From the NCBI RefSeq assembly GCF_905147045.1, contig NC_065913.1, positions 112,001-176,000 of the forward strand: a stretch of DNA of 64,000 nucleotides, read 5' to 3'. A program made the translations under genes and the position numbers. Under the pieces are notes generated by a model. The model worked only from the letters and a program-made list of their open reading frames with translations, was not told where the DNA came from and did not search any database. Source of the DNA: Nymphalis io. Taxonomy: Eukaryota > Arthropoda > Insecta > Lepidoptera > Nymphalidae. The first letter of the stretch is position 1. Each line of letters begins with the position of its first letter. Of the stretch, positions 55,664 to 64,000 are shown one piece after another.

Positions 55664-56600
55664 TTTATTTATTTATTTATTTATTTATTTAATATTTGGG
55701 AAACAAACAGATATAAAATATAATCTAATTACATAATACAATTTAAATATCACATTATCCAGCAAAGTTTCCACCGATTGATGAAACATAAAATGCACTC
55801 AAATACTTTAACACAATAAGAGAAAAATTATTGGACAATATTAAAAATATATAATTAAGTTGATTTAAGATTGTTACAAATATTATCTTTAAATTTAATC
55901 AAAGATAAATGAAATATATCAATGTTCCCAAAATGCTTATTATATTCGCGACAAGCTCTGATTAGAAAACAGTTAGCATTATGTGATGAATGACAAGTGG
56001 GAGTATAAAATCATAACGGTTGACGAGCGTCGGATCGTGGGCAGTTCAGAGACAACTTGCTAAGTAGAAAAGGGGAGTATATTATTAATAATTTTATATA
56101 AGAGAACTTGGTCTCTCATAGATCGGCGTTTTGAAAGAGCTAATAAAGGTACATGGGTAGAATCGCTAGATTTAAAAGACAAATATTTTAAAAATTTGTA
56201 TTGGATCTTCTCGATTTCATTTATATGAATATTTTACTGAGGATTCCATACCGTAGATGCATACTCGAGTATAGAACGGACGTACGCGTTATAAAGCAGG
56301 TTAATAGTAGAAGTATTTTTAAATTCAGATCCTGTTCTCATGATGAATCCTAGCATGCGATAGGCTTTTGTTGAAATACTTCTAATATGAGAACCAAAAG
56401 AGAGCTTGCTATCCAGTGTCACGCCTAAGTCTCTCACCTCGTTCTTCCTTGATATGTCGTTATTATTGACAGTATATTTATAAAGCAAAGTTTTACGCTT
56501 ACGAGAAAAAGAAATTATAGCACATTTGTTTATGTTAAGATGAAGAGAATTTAATTTGCAGTATGTCTCTAACCTATTTAAGTCAGATTGTAGAGAGATT
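55664..56600 (-). mobile_element. CR1/Jockey-like LINE 3' fragment, antisense
   Basis: A left-end TTTATTTATTTATT run is the TAAA-type tail on the minus strand. The open part 56234-56600 encodes an RT C-terminal piece: LNINKCAIISFSRKRKTLLY, VRDLGVTLDSKLSFGSHI, KAYRMLGFIMR and SILEYASTVWNPQ. It resembles 34060-34370 of the LINE at 30119-35007 but is clearly diverged. Confidence 0.85.
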
Positions 56601-56672
56601 ATATATAATAGTAGTGTAGTATATATATGTATGTATGTATTATGTATGTAGTAGTGTATGTAGTATATAGAT
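56601..56672. repeat. ATGT/TA-rich microsatellite
   Basis: Runs of TATATATGTATGTATGTATT and GTAGTGTATGTAGTATATAG between LINE fragments. Confidence 0.8.
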
Positions 56673-56704
56673 AAACTGGCTTGTACCCTTCCCATTTATA
56701 AATA

Positions 56705-56850
56705 TTATGATCCTCTGCCCAAAGGTTGCCTGGAAGAGATCGCTGCTTAGCGATAAGGCCGCCTGTTGCACCTCATGCAACTTTTTTGTTTAAAAATTGT
56801 AATTTTTAGTTTTAAGTTTGGGTGCAATAAAGTGTCAATAAATAAATATA
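56705..56850 (+). mobile_element. LINE 3'-UTR scrap, sense
   Basis: Includes GGTTGCCTGGAAGAGATCGC, GCGATAAGGCCGCCTGTTGC and a late GTGCAATAAAGTGTCAATAA. This is the type of 3' end I recall from a widespread lepidopteran LINE family; no coding part is present. Confidence 0.6.
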
Positions 56851-57167
56851 TTTTTTCTGTCATCCAACTCTGCTTAGGAATCCAATCTCTTTTCAAGTGT
56901 GTCTCATTGATGTTTAATATTTTGTTCTTCATTGAACACCACTCTTCCTCCACCGTACGCATTATCCCAGGTTTCTCATCTGCTGCCCAATCGTTTATTT
57001 CTTTCGCCACTTTATCTTGGATGTTAAGTTCTTTAAGTTTCCTCACGTCTATTGCGTGGTACTGTGTTCTCTTCTTTAGTTGTTTGAGTCTACATGATAT
57101 TAACATGTTTCGGTTTGATTTTGGTACTAAGTTAACAGGTGTATTAATGTATTTTGTGTTTATGATT

Positions 57168-57655
57168 TTTTTTTTATTTTTTTATTTATTTTTCTCAAGT
57201 CGAAAGTCTTCGACCAGTGTGTGTTGCCAGTGATGACTTATGGATCAGAGACGTGGTCGCTCACAATGGGCCTCATAAGAAGGCTCAAGGTCACTCAAAG
57301 GGCAATGGAGAGGGCTATGCTCGGAGTTTCTCTGCGAGATCGAATCAGAAATGATGAAATCCGCAGGCGAACCAAAGTAACCGACATAGCCCGAAGAATT
57401 GCTAAATTGAAGTGGCAGTGGGCGGGGCACATTGCTCGCAGAACCGACGGCCGCTGGGGCAGAAAGGTTCTCGAGTGGCGACCACGAACCGGAAGACGCA
57501 GCGTGGGCAGGCCCCCTACAAGGTGGACCGACGACTTAGAACGAGTCGCGGGAAGCCGTTGGATGCGGGCAGCGCAAGATCGGCCAACGTGGAAATCCTT
57601 GGGGGAGGCCTTTGTCCAGCAGTGGACGTCTTTCGGCTGGTGATGATGATGATGA
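57168..57655 (+). mobile_element. RTE-like LINE 3' end inserted with 13-bp duplication
   Basis: Bounded by TGTGTTTATGATT at 57155-57167 and 57656-57668. Ends in TGATGATGATGATGATG, an RTE-type tail. Severely 5' truncated, with only the RT C-terminus. Its strand is opposite to the host RTE element. Confidence 0.9.
57221..57643 (+). CDS. RTE-like RT C-terminal fragment
   Basis: 141 codons open to a TGA: MTYGSETWSLTMGLIRRLKV, MERAMLGVSLRDRIRN, AKLKWQWAGHIARRTDGRWG, GRRSVGRPPTRWTDDLERVA, ending QQWTSFGW. This is the usual RTE/BovB C-terminal domain after the RT thumb. There is no catalytic site, so it is inactive. Confidence 0.87.
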   Translation: MLPVMTYGSETWSLTMGLIRRLKVTQRAMERAMLGVSLRDRIRNDEIRRRTKVTDIARRIAKLKWQWAGHIARRTDGRWGRKVLEWRPRTGRRSVGRPPTRWTDDLERVAGSRWMRAAQDRPTWKSLGEAFVQQWTSFGW

Positions 57656-58200
57656 TGTGTTTATGATTACTCCCACTCCATACTTGTTGGAGCTATCCTC
57701 GGAACCAGAGTAATACATGGTGTAATTATTATCTATTTGGTGTTTAACTTTGCCTATCCATCTAATCTCACTTAGTCCCATGATGTTAATCTTCATTCGT
57801 TGCATTTCTTTGCAGACATTGTAGACTTTTTCAGGACTCTTCAAGCTTCTGACGTTCCACGTTCCTATCTTCATTTGTTGTTTTTTCCACCTGGAGATTC
57901 TTAGCACCCCTGTCCCATCTAAGGGACGCCAGGAACTCGGGGCCATTTCTTTCTTAGACTTTTCCATAAAGCTGACGATAACTAGGGAATAATAGTGCAG
58001 TGGTTTCCCCTTGCCTTCTGCACCAGACATTTTAGAGGTTACTTGTACCTCAAGGTCGCTGTTTCCCTTTTTCCAATCATGGTGCGTATGGTTATACCGC
58101 CATTGATCGGTCGCCAGAGCCTCGTCTGTTATCTAGCAGGGAGCACCACGTGCAGGTGAGGTTGGCAATTGGGTCGGTTTAGATGGTAGTTCCGTTCCCC

Positions 58201-59061
58201 CCTTACCCCCCTTTCTTATAAAATAATATAACATTTATAAACATATTTTATAGTAAACATACAAAAAGATTTTTTTAAATTTAACTTTTTCTAATCTGTT
58301 ATGACTAATAAAAACATTAAAATGCCTTATCGGTTATCTGTTGTGATTATTTTGATAATGAAATTTGTCATTCATGTTATGTTATTGTATTCAAAAGGAA
58401 TGTTACTTATCTGTTCCCAAGTCAATTTCTGTGTGTTTTTTATATATATATATATATCGAGCAGGCATAGTGAAATACATATAACACTACCAGTGAATTT
58501 TCATGTGATTAGTTTGCGTTTAAAAATATCGTGAGACAGCCTGCATTTATAATTATCAAATTTCACTGAAATTCTGCTAAACAATCCACTGTGTATTATC
58601 CAAAAAGGTAGAACAGACCTTAACCAGCCAGCTTACTCGTCCTTCCTAAAAACAACATAAAATAATTTTGAATTACATTGCTTGTTCGACTCTGTTACAT
58701 ATAATGACATTTTCGGAACATCCAGAATAAATACAGAAATTGGCAATATACCACTTCAATAAAAAAAAATAACCAATGCCAGAAATGAAAATATGGTGTG
58801 TTGCCAAAACAATTTATAAAGCTTTTATTTTACAATAATACTATAATTATGAAATCGATTTTCAATATTTATTTCTTAAAATAAAACTTCAAAATATACA
58901 AGCGCTGTCCCGCAGTTTTATTCGCATTCTATCCAATTGAAGTTAAACAAAATGACGCCCTGAATTCGAGCCTTTTATGAGACTAATTTGTTTATAAAAA
59001 AAAGGAATGTGAATAAAACCTCGGGCGGAACTAATTTGAAGCCTAGCAGTAGTATTTATAT
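58201..59061 (+). other. AT-rich intergenic DNA with decayed SINE-3
   Basis: A degraded SINE-3 body is recognisable at about 58480-58610 (TGAATTTTCATGTG, then TTTCACTGAAATTCTGC). Nothing else is supported. Confidence 0.55.
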
Positions 59062-59333
59062 TATATGACGAGCCGTTTGGCATGGTTGGTAGGTACCTGC
59101 CTTTCACGCCGAAGGTTGTGGGTTCGATTCCCACCCAGGACAGACATTTGTGTGCATGAACATGACTGTTTGTCCCTAGTCTGGGTGTAATTATCTATAT
59201 AAGTATGTATTTACAAAAGAAAAGTAGTATATGTAGTATATCAGTTGTCTGACTTCCGTAGTACGAGCTCTGCTTAGTTTGGGATCAGATGGCCGTGTGT
59301 GAATAATGTCCCAGGATATTATTATTATTCGAA
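59062..59333 (+). mobile_element. SINE-1 copy, sense, just upstream of exon E1
   Basis: Complete: head GCCGTTTGGCATGGTTGGTAG, box B GGTTCGATTCC, body, GATCAGATGGCCGTGTGTGA and an ATTATTATTATT tail at about 59317-59329. Its tail ends about 30 bp before the splice acceptor of E1. Confidence 0.87.
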
Positions 59334-59359
59334 CAATAATGGGTAATCTAATTTTTCAG

Positions 59360-59483
59360 ACAAAAATGGACTCGTTCTTCAGCCTCTTCGATCCGTCAGA
59401 TGGCAATACGAACAGACAGAATAATAAGAAAAAACATAAAAACGATCAAGAGAACGGCAGGAAGAACCCAGACGCACCCAAGG
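59360..59483 (+). CDS. First coding exon (E1) of a GTPBP2-like gene
   Basis: The start codon at 59366-59368 lies in a good context (ACAAAAATGG). The exon follows TAATTTTTCAG, so a non-coding exon probably precedes it. It encodes MDSFFSLFDPSDGN, then a basic, Asn/Lys-rich stretch (NKKKHKNDQENGRKN), about 39 residues, and ends AAGG before donor GTATGT (phase 1). A short MDS...LF start followed by a basic Lys/Asn stretch is what I expect of GTPBP2 proteins. It is assigned to this gene also because E2 and the same intronic satellite follow. E1 and E2 do not join in frame with the borders chosen, so an unseen exon or alternative border lies between. Confidence 0.6.
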
Positions 59484-60010
59484 GTATGTACAAACCTTTG
59501 TATATATGTAATAAGTTTATTTATTGAAATAAAAACTAAAGTCGTTGCTCTGTTAAGCGAAATTTATTCTTTTTTATATCATATCACAAATTACTTCTGC
59601 AAACAAAGTATGAGTACAAATTATAATTATTTACTAACCCGTAAAAAGAAACAACATTAAAAGCTATTGCTTCAAATATTTTTTTACAATCTGAATTGTT
59701 TCTTTTTTTAAAAAAACGTCGTTAACTTTTTATTATATTAAGCCAGTGTGAATTTCTCTAATTATAGAATTACACATGACATAATGCAAAGTGTTGCCAC
59801 AATAGATAATACTTGGACGTAATAAGTCGAAGTTAATGCACGTGCAATTTAAATTTAATGAAGAGCCCAAAGAGCTTCATTTACATATATATAACATACT
59901 GGCATATAAACGCACAGCCCAAACTACTGCGACATGAAAATTTGCATACGGGTTCCTTTTACGCAATAGGTTAGCACTTAGGAAGGATTTTTGAAAATTT
60001 AACCCTGCAG
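59484..60010 (+). other. Intron between E1 and E2
   Basis: AT-rich, with no repeat or exon that I can support. A small exon could be missed; the phase mismatch between E1 (phase 1) and E2 hints at one. Confidence 0.5.
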
Positions 60011-60400
60011 AAGGAACTCGGGCCTTTCGGAACTTCGGGAACCTTCGCCAGCGAAGGACGTCCTAACAACAGCATGGCAGAGTTCATCACAAGAAGTACC
60101 GGAACCGTTGAATAATCAATCGTCGATACCAAAGGTCTGTGACGAGAAAATCGGAAAGAACGTCAACGATTTGAAATCGGAAGACGATTTTAAGAAGACG
60201 AAGAGGAAACCGACCAATGATTATGAGGATGCAACGAGAAGTGGGACAAGGTTTGCCGATAGAGTGTACAATGTCATCGATAAGTTGGAGAAGGTCAGGA
60301 TAAAGGACGATATGTATTTAGCTGGTGATTTCAATTCCGAGGACTTGGAGAGTGACTTCTTCTACAGCTCTGATGATATGGAAGACTTCTGCGATGATAC
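60011..60400 (+). CDS. Second exon (E2), acidic/basic low-complexity N-terminal region
   Basis: Acceptor CCCTGCAG and donor GTAAGT at 60401. The open frame through the exon gives about 129 residues: SELREPSPAKDVLTTAWQ, NVNDLKSEDDFKKTKRK, RSGTRFADRVYNVIDKL, KDDMYLAGDFNSEDLESDFF and SSDDMEDFCDD. It ends with two bases, AC; exon E3 in units I and III begins with A, completing a Thr codon and continuing SDADDSGDECYGSLPPEP, an equally acidic run. Phase, composition and the satellite between support one gene. I do not recognise a domain; it would be an unusually long N-terminal extension for this family. Confidence 0.6.
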
Positions 60401-60467
60401 GTAAGTGATGTTTTTTGTTAATTAAAAAAAAGTATTATAATTTATGTGTTGTAAAGTAGTAACGTAA

Positions 60468-60765
60468 CAGCCTGTGTATGTCCCACTGCTGGGCTAAGAT
60501 CTCCTCTCCCTTTTTGAAGAGAAGGTATGGAGCTTGTTCCACCACGCTGCTCCAATGCGGGTTGGTGGAATACACATGTGTCAAAATTTCAGTGTAATCA
60601 GACACATGCAGATTTCCTCACGATGTTTTCCTTCACCGTAAAGCAAGAGATGAATTATAATCACAAATTAAGCACATGAAAATTCAGTGGTGCTTGCCCG
60701 GGCTTCACCCACGATCATCGTTCAAGATTCACGCGTTCTTACCACTAGACCATCTCATCTCTTAT
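60468..60765 (-). mobile_element. SINE-3 (Bm1-like) copy, antisense
   Basis: Complete element in the intron after E2. The minus-strand head is AGATGGTCTAGTGGTAAGAA, and the 3' end reads CTTAGCCCAGCAGTGGGACA on the minus strand. Confidence 0.8.
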
Positions 60766-60912
60766 GTGTTGTAATTTTGGGTAATTATACGTTTTTTCTT
60801 AAAGCTTTGCTTGCTTTTCACGGTATGGAAGAGCAAGAAACAATAACATATCTATTCGCTTCACCCGGGACTTCAATCAAGGCTTTATATTTAAGCTCAT
60901 TAACTAACATCT

Positions 60913-63900
60913 AGATTAAAAGAGTCAATTAGTTTCAGAGATGTAGAATTAGGATTACAGTGTTAATGTACCAGGAGATCATAAACAGTGAGTCGGTCTC
61001 ACCGAACGATTACATTAAAAGAGTCAATTAGTTTCAGTTAGGATGACAGTGTTAATGTACCAGGAGATCATAAACAGTGAGTCGGTCTCACCGAATGATT
61101 AGATTAAAAGAGTCAATTAGTTTCAGTTAGGATTACAGTGTTAATGTACCAGGAGATCATAAACAGTGAGTCGGTCTCACCGAACGATTAGATTAAAAGA
61201 GTCAATTAGTTTCAGTTAGGATTACAGTGTTAATGTAACAGGAGATCATAAACAGTGAGTCGGTCTCACCGAACGATTAGATTAAAAGAGTCAATTAGTT
61301 TCAGTTAGGATTACAGTGTTAATGTACCAGGAGATCAGAAACAGTGAGTCGGTCTCACCGAACGATTAGATTAAAAGAGTCAATTAGTTTCAGTTAGGAT
61401 TACAGTGTTAATGTACCAGGAGATCATAAACAGTGAGTCGGTCTCACCGAACGATTAGATTAAAAGAGTCAATTAGTTTCAGTTAGGATTACAGTGTTAA
61501 TGTACCAGGAGATCATAAACAGTGAGTCGGTCTCACCGAACGATTAGATTAAAAGAGTCAATTAGTTTCAGTAAGAATTACAGTGTTAATGTACCAGGAG
61601 ATAATAAACAGTGAGTCGGTCTCACCGAACGATTAGATTAAAAGAGTCAATTAGTTTCAGAGATGTAGAATTAGGATTACAGTGTTAATGTACCAGAAGA
61701 TCATAAACAGTGAGTCGATCTCACCGAACGATTAGATTAAAAGAGTCAATTAGTTTCAGTTAGGATTACAGTGTTAATGTACCAGGAGATCATAAACAGT
61801 GAGTCGGTCTCACCGAACGATTAGATTAAAAGAGTCAATTAGTTTCAGTTAGGATTACAGTGTTAATGTACCAGGAGATCATAAACAGTGAGTCGGTCTC
61901 ACCGAACGATTAGATTAAAAGAGTCAATTAGTTTCAGTAAGAATTACAGTGTTAATGTACCAGGAGATAATAAACAGTGAGTCGGTCTCACCGAACGATT
62001 AGATTAAAAGAGTCAATTAGTTTCAGAGATGTAGAATTAGGATTACAGTGTTAATGTACCAGAAGATCATAAACAGTGAGTCGGTCTCACCGAACGATTA
62101 GATTAAAAGAGTCAATTAGTTTCAGTTAGGATTACAGTGTTAATGTACCAGGAGATCATAAACAGTGAGTCGGTCTCACCGAACGATTAGATTAAAAGAG
62201 TCAATTAGTTTCAGTTAGGATTACAGTGTTAATGTAACAGGAGATCATAAACAGTGAGTCGGTCTCACCGAACGATTAGATTAAAAGAGTCAATTAGTTT
62301 CAGTTAGGATTACAGTGTTAATGTACCAGGAGATCAGAAACAGTGAGTCGGTCTCACCGAATGATTAGATTAAAAGAGTCAATTAGTTTCAGTTAGGATT
62401 ACAGTGTTAATGTACCAGGAGATCATAAACAGTGAGTCGGTCTCACCGAACGATTAGATTAAAAGAGTCAATTAGTTTCAGTTACGATTACAGTGTTAAT
62501 GTACCAGGAGATCATAAACAGTGAGTCGGTCTCACCGAACGATTAGATTAAAAGAGTCAATTAGTTTCAGTTAGGATTACAGTGTTAATGTACCAGGAGA
62601 TCATAAACAGTGAGTCGGTCTCACCGAACGATTAGATTAAAAGAGTCAATTAGTTTCAGTAAGAATTACAGTGTTAATGTACCAGGAGATAATAAACAGT
62701 GAGTCGGTCTCACCGAACGATTAGATTAAAAGAGTCAATTAGTTTCAGAGATGTAGAATTAGGATTACAGTGTTAATGTACCAGAAGATCATAAACAGTG
62801 AGTCGGTCTCACCGAACGATTAGATTAAAAGAGTCAATTAGTTTCAGTTAGGATTACAGTGTTAATGTACCAGGAGATCATAAACAGTGAGTCGGTCTCA
62901 CCGAACGATTAGATTAAAAGAGTCAATTAGTTTCAGTTAGGATTACAGTGTTAATGTACCAGGAGATCATAAACAGTGAGTCGGTCTCACCGAACGATTA
63001 GATTAAAAGAGTCAATTAGTTTCAGTAAGAATTACAGTGTTAATGTACCAGGAGATAATAAACAGTGAGTCGGTCTCACCGAACGATTAGATTAAAAGAG
63101 TCAATTAGTTTCAGAGATGTAGAATTAGGATTACAGTGTTAATGTACCAGAAGATCATAAACAGTGAGTCGGTCTCACCGAACGATTAGATTAAAAGAGT
63201 CAATTAGTTTCAGTTAGGATTACAGTGTTAATGTACCAGGAGATCATAAACAGTGAGTCGGTCTCACCGAACGATTAGATTAAAAGAGTCAATTAGTTTC
63301 AGTTAGGATTACAGTGTTAATGTACCAGGAGATCATAAACAGTGAGTCGGTCTCACCGAACGATTAGATTAAAAGAGTCAATTAGTTTCAGTAAGAATTA
63401 CAGTGTTAATGTACCAGGAGATAATAAACAGTGAGTCGGTCTCACCGAACGATTAGATTAAAAGAGTCAATTAGTTTCAGTTAGGATTACAGTGTTAATG
63501 TACCAGGAGATCATAAACAGTGAGTCGGTCTCACCGAACGATTAGATTAAAAGAGTCAATTAGTTTCAGTAAGAATTACAGTGTTAATGTACCAGGAGAT
63601 AATAAACAGTGAGTCGGTCTCACCGAACGATTAGATTAAAAGAGTCAATTAGTTTCAGAGATGTAGAATTAGGATTACAGTGTTAATGTACCAGGAGATC
63701 ATAAACAGTGAGTCGGTCTCACCGAACGATTAGATTAAAAGAGTCAATTAGTTTCAGAGATGTAGAATTAGGATTACAGTGTTAATGTAACAGGAGATCA
63801 TAAACAGTGAGTCGGTCTCACCGAACGATTAGATTAAAAGAGTCAATTAGTTTCAGTTAGGATTACAGTGTTAATGTACCAGGAGATAATAAACAGTGAG

Positions 63901-64000
63901 TCGGTCTCACCGAACGATTAGATTAAAAGAGTCAATTAGTTTCAGAGATGTAGAATTAGGATTACAGTGTTAATGTACCAGAAGATCATAAACAGTGAGT
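60913..64000 (+). repeat. 89-bp satellite array with higher-order repeats, intron after E2
   Basis: About 34 monomers to the window edge. Types: N (89 bp, TTTCAGTTAGGATTACAG), L (99 bp, TTTCAGAGATGTAGAATTAGG) and Y (89 bp, TTTCAGTAAGAATTACAG with GAGATAATAAAC). L monomers start at 61661, 62027, 62749, 63115, 63659, 63758 and 63946 (AGAT position). The common block is L-N-N-Y, 366 bp, repeated with local variants. Each monomer has a TCGGT-CTC-ACCGA inverted repeat. Confidence 0.95.

Larger units (their letters stand above)
56851..58200 (-). mobile_element. RTE-like LINE 5' half, antisense, split by another LINE
   Basis: On the minus strand: 5' leader (about 58200-58031), endonuclease start (58030-57669), nested insertion (57168-57655), and the linker to 56851. 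One frame before and another after the insertion give MKIGTWNVRSLKSPEKVYNV, INIMGLSEIRWIGK and KYGVGVIINT, then EEEWCSMKNKILNINETHLK. This is typical of the RTE/BovB endonuclease and connector. Confidence 0.82.

Noticed and set aside
60913..64000. Regular direct repeats resembling a CRISPR array
   Set aside because: The whole 89-bp monomer is repeated with no unique spacers, and the genome is an animal one. It is a satellite.

Overview
This is a eukaryotic, almost certainly lepidopteran (butterfly or moth) window. The evidence is interrupted exons with GT..AG borders, lepidopteran-type tRNA-headed SINEs, many non-LTR retrotransposons, a BEL/Pao LTR element, TTAGG telomere-type repeats at one LINE insertion, and AT-rich intergenic DNA. 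There is no operon structure and no CRISPR array. Almost every long open frame belongs to a mobile element.

The only recognisable host gene is a translational-GTPase-like gene of the GTPBP1/GTPBP2 family, closest to GTPBP2 by its C-terminal motifs. Exons are numbered E1, E2, E3... as seen here. Its first two coding exons lie at the right edge (E1 59360-59483, E2 60011-60400), followed by an 89-bp satellite that runs off the window. The rest of that copy is not visible. Upstream lie three decayed segmental copies. Unit I (about 4691-11097) has E3-E10. Unit II (about 17933-30093) has E5-E13. Unit III (about 35008-48850) has E3 and E4, then a 3.5-kb inverted block with E11 (twice), E10, E9, E8, part of E7 and E5, then forward E12 and E13. 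Each unit has its own lesions, and units I and III both lack the P-loop exon(s). Units II and III look nearly identical over long stretches at a constant offset of 20,330 bp, so that duplication is recent, or an assembly or haplotype artefact.

Layout: 1-1510, antisense LINE family A. 1519-2391, inverted satellite and SINE-1. 2424-4455, R1/TRAS-like LINE inserted at a TTAGG-type site with a 14-bp target duplication. 4691-11087, unit I. 11098-17786, BEL/Pao element broken by two family A insertions. 17933-30093, unit II, carrying an R4/Dong-like LINE (18790-23262). 30094-35007, CR1/Jockey-like LINE inserted inside the satellite. 35008-36304, satellite. 36353-48850, unit III with a second R4/Dong-like copy. 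48850-50480, AT-rich. 50480-58200, nest of RTE-like, family A and CR1-like LINEs, mostly antisense. 59062-59333, SINE-1. 59360-60400, gene start. 60913-64000, satellite with a higher-order repeat.

Working labels for repeats: SINE-1 (head box A TGGTTGGTAG, box B GGTTCGATTCC, ATT tail), SINE-2 (TGGTCTAGTGG head), SINE-3 (GCCCAGTGGTAAGAACGCG head, Bm1-like), repeat-4 (starts near GGTAGGTACCACCC, ends CATCAGGTGGCCC...TATAAAAAA). Family names are from memory of conserved features; no database was searched.
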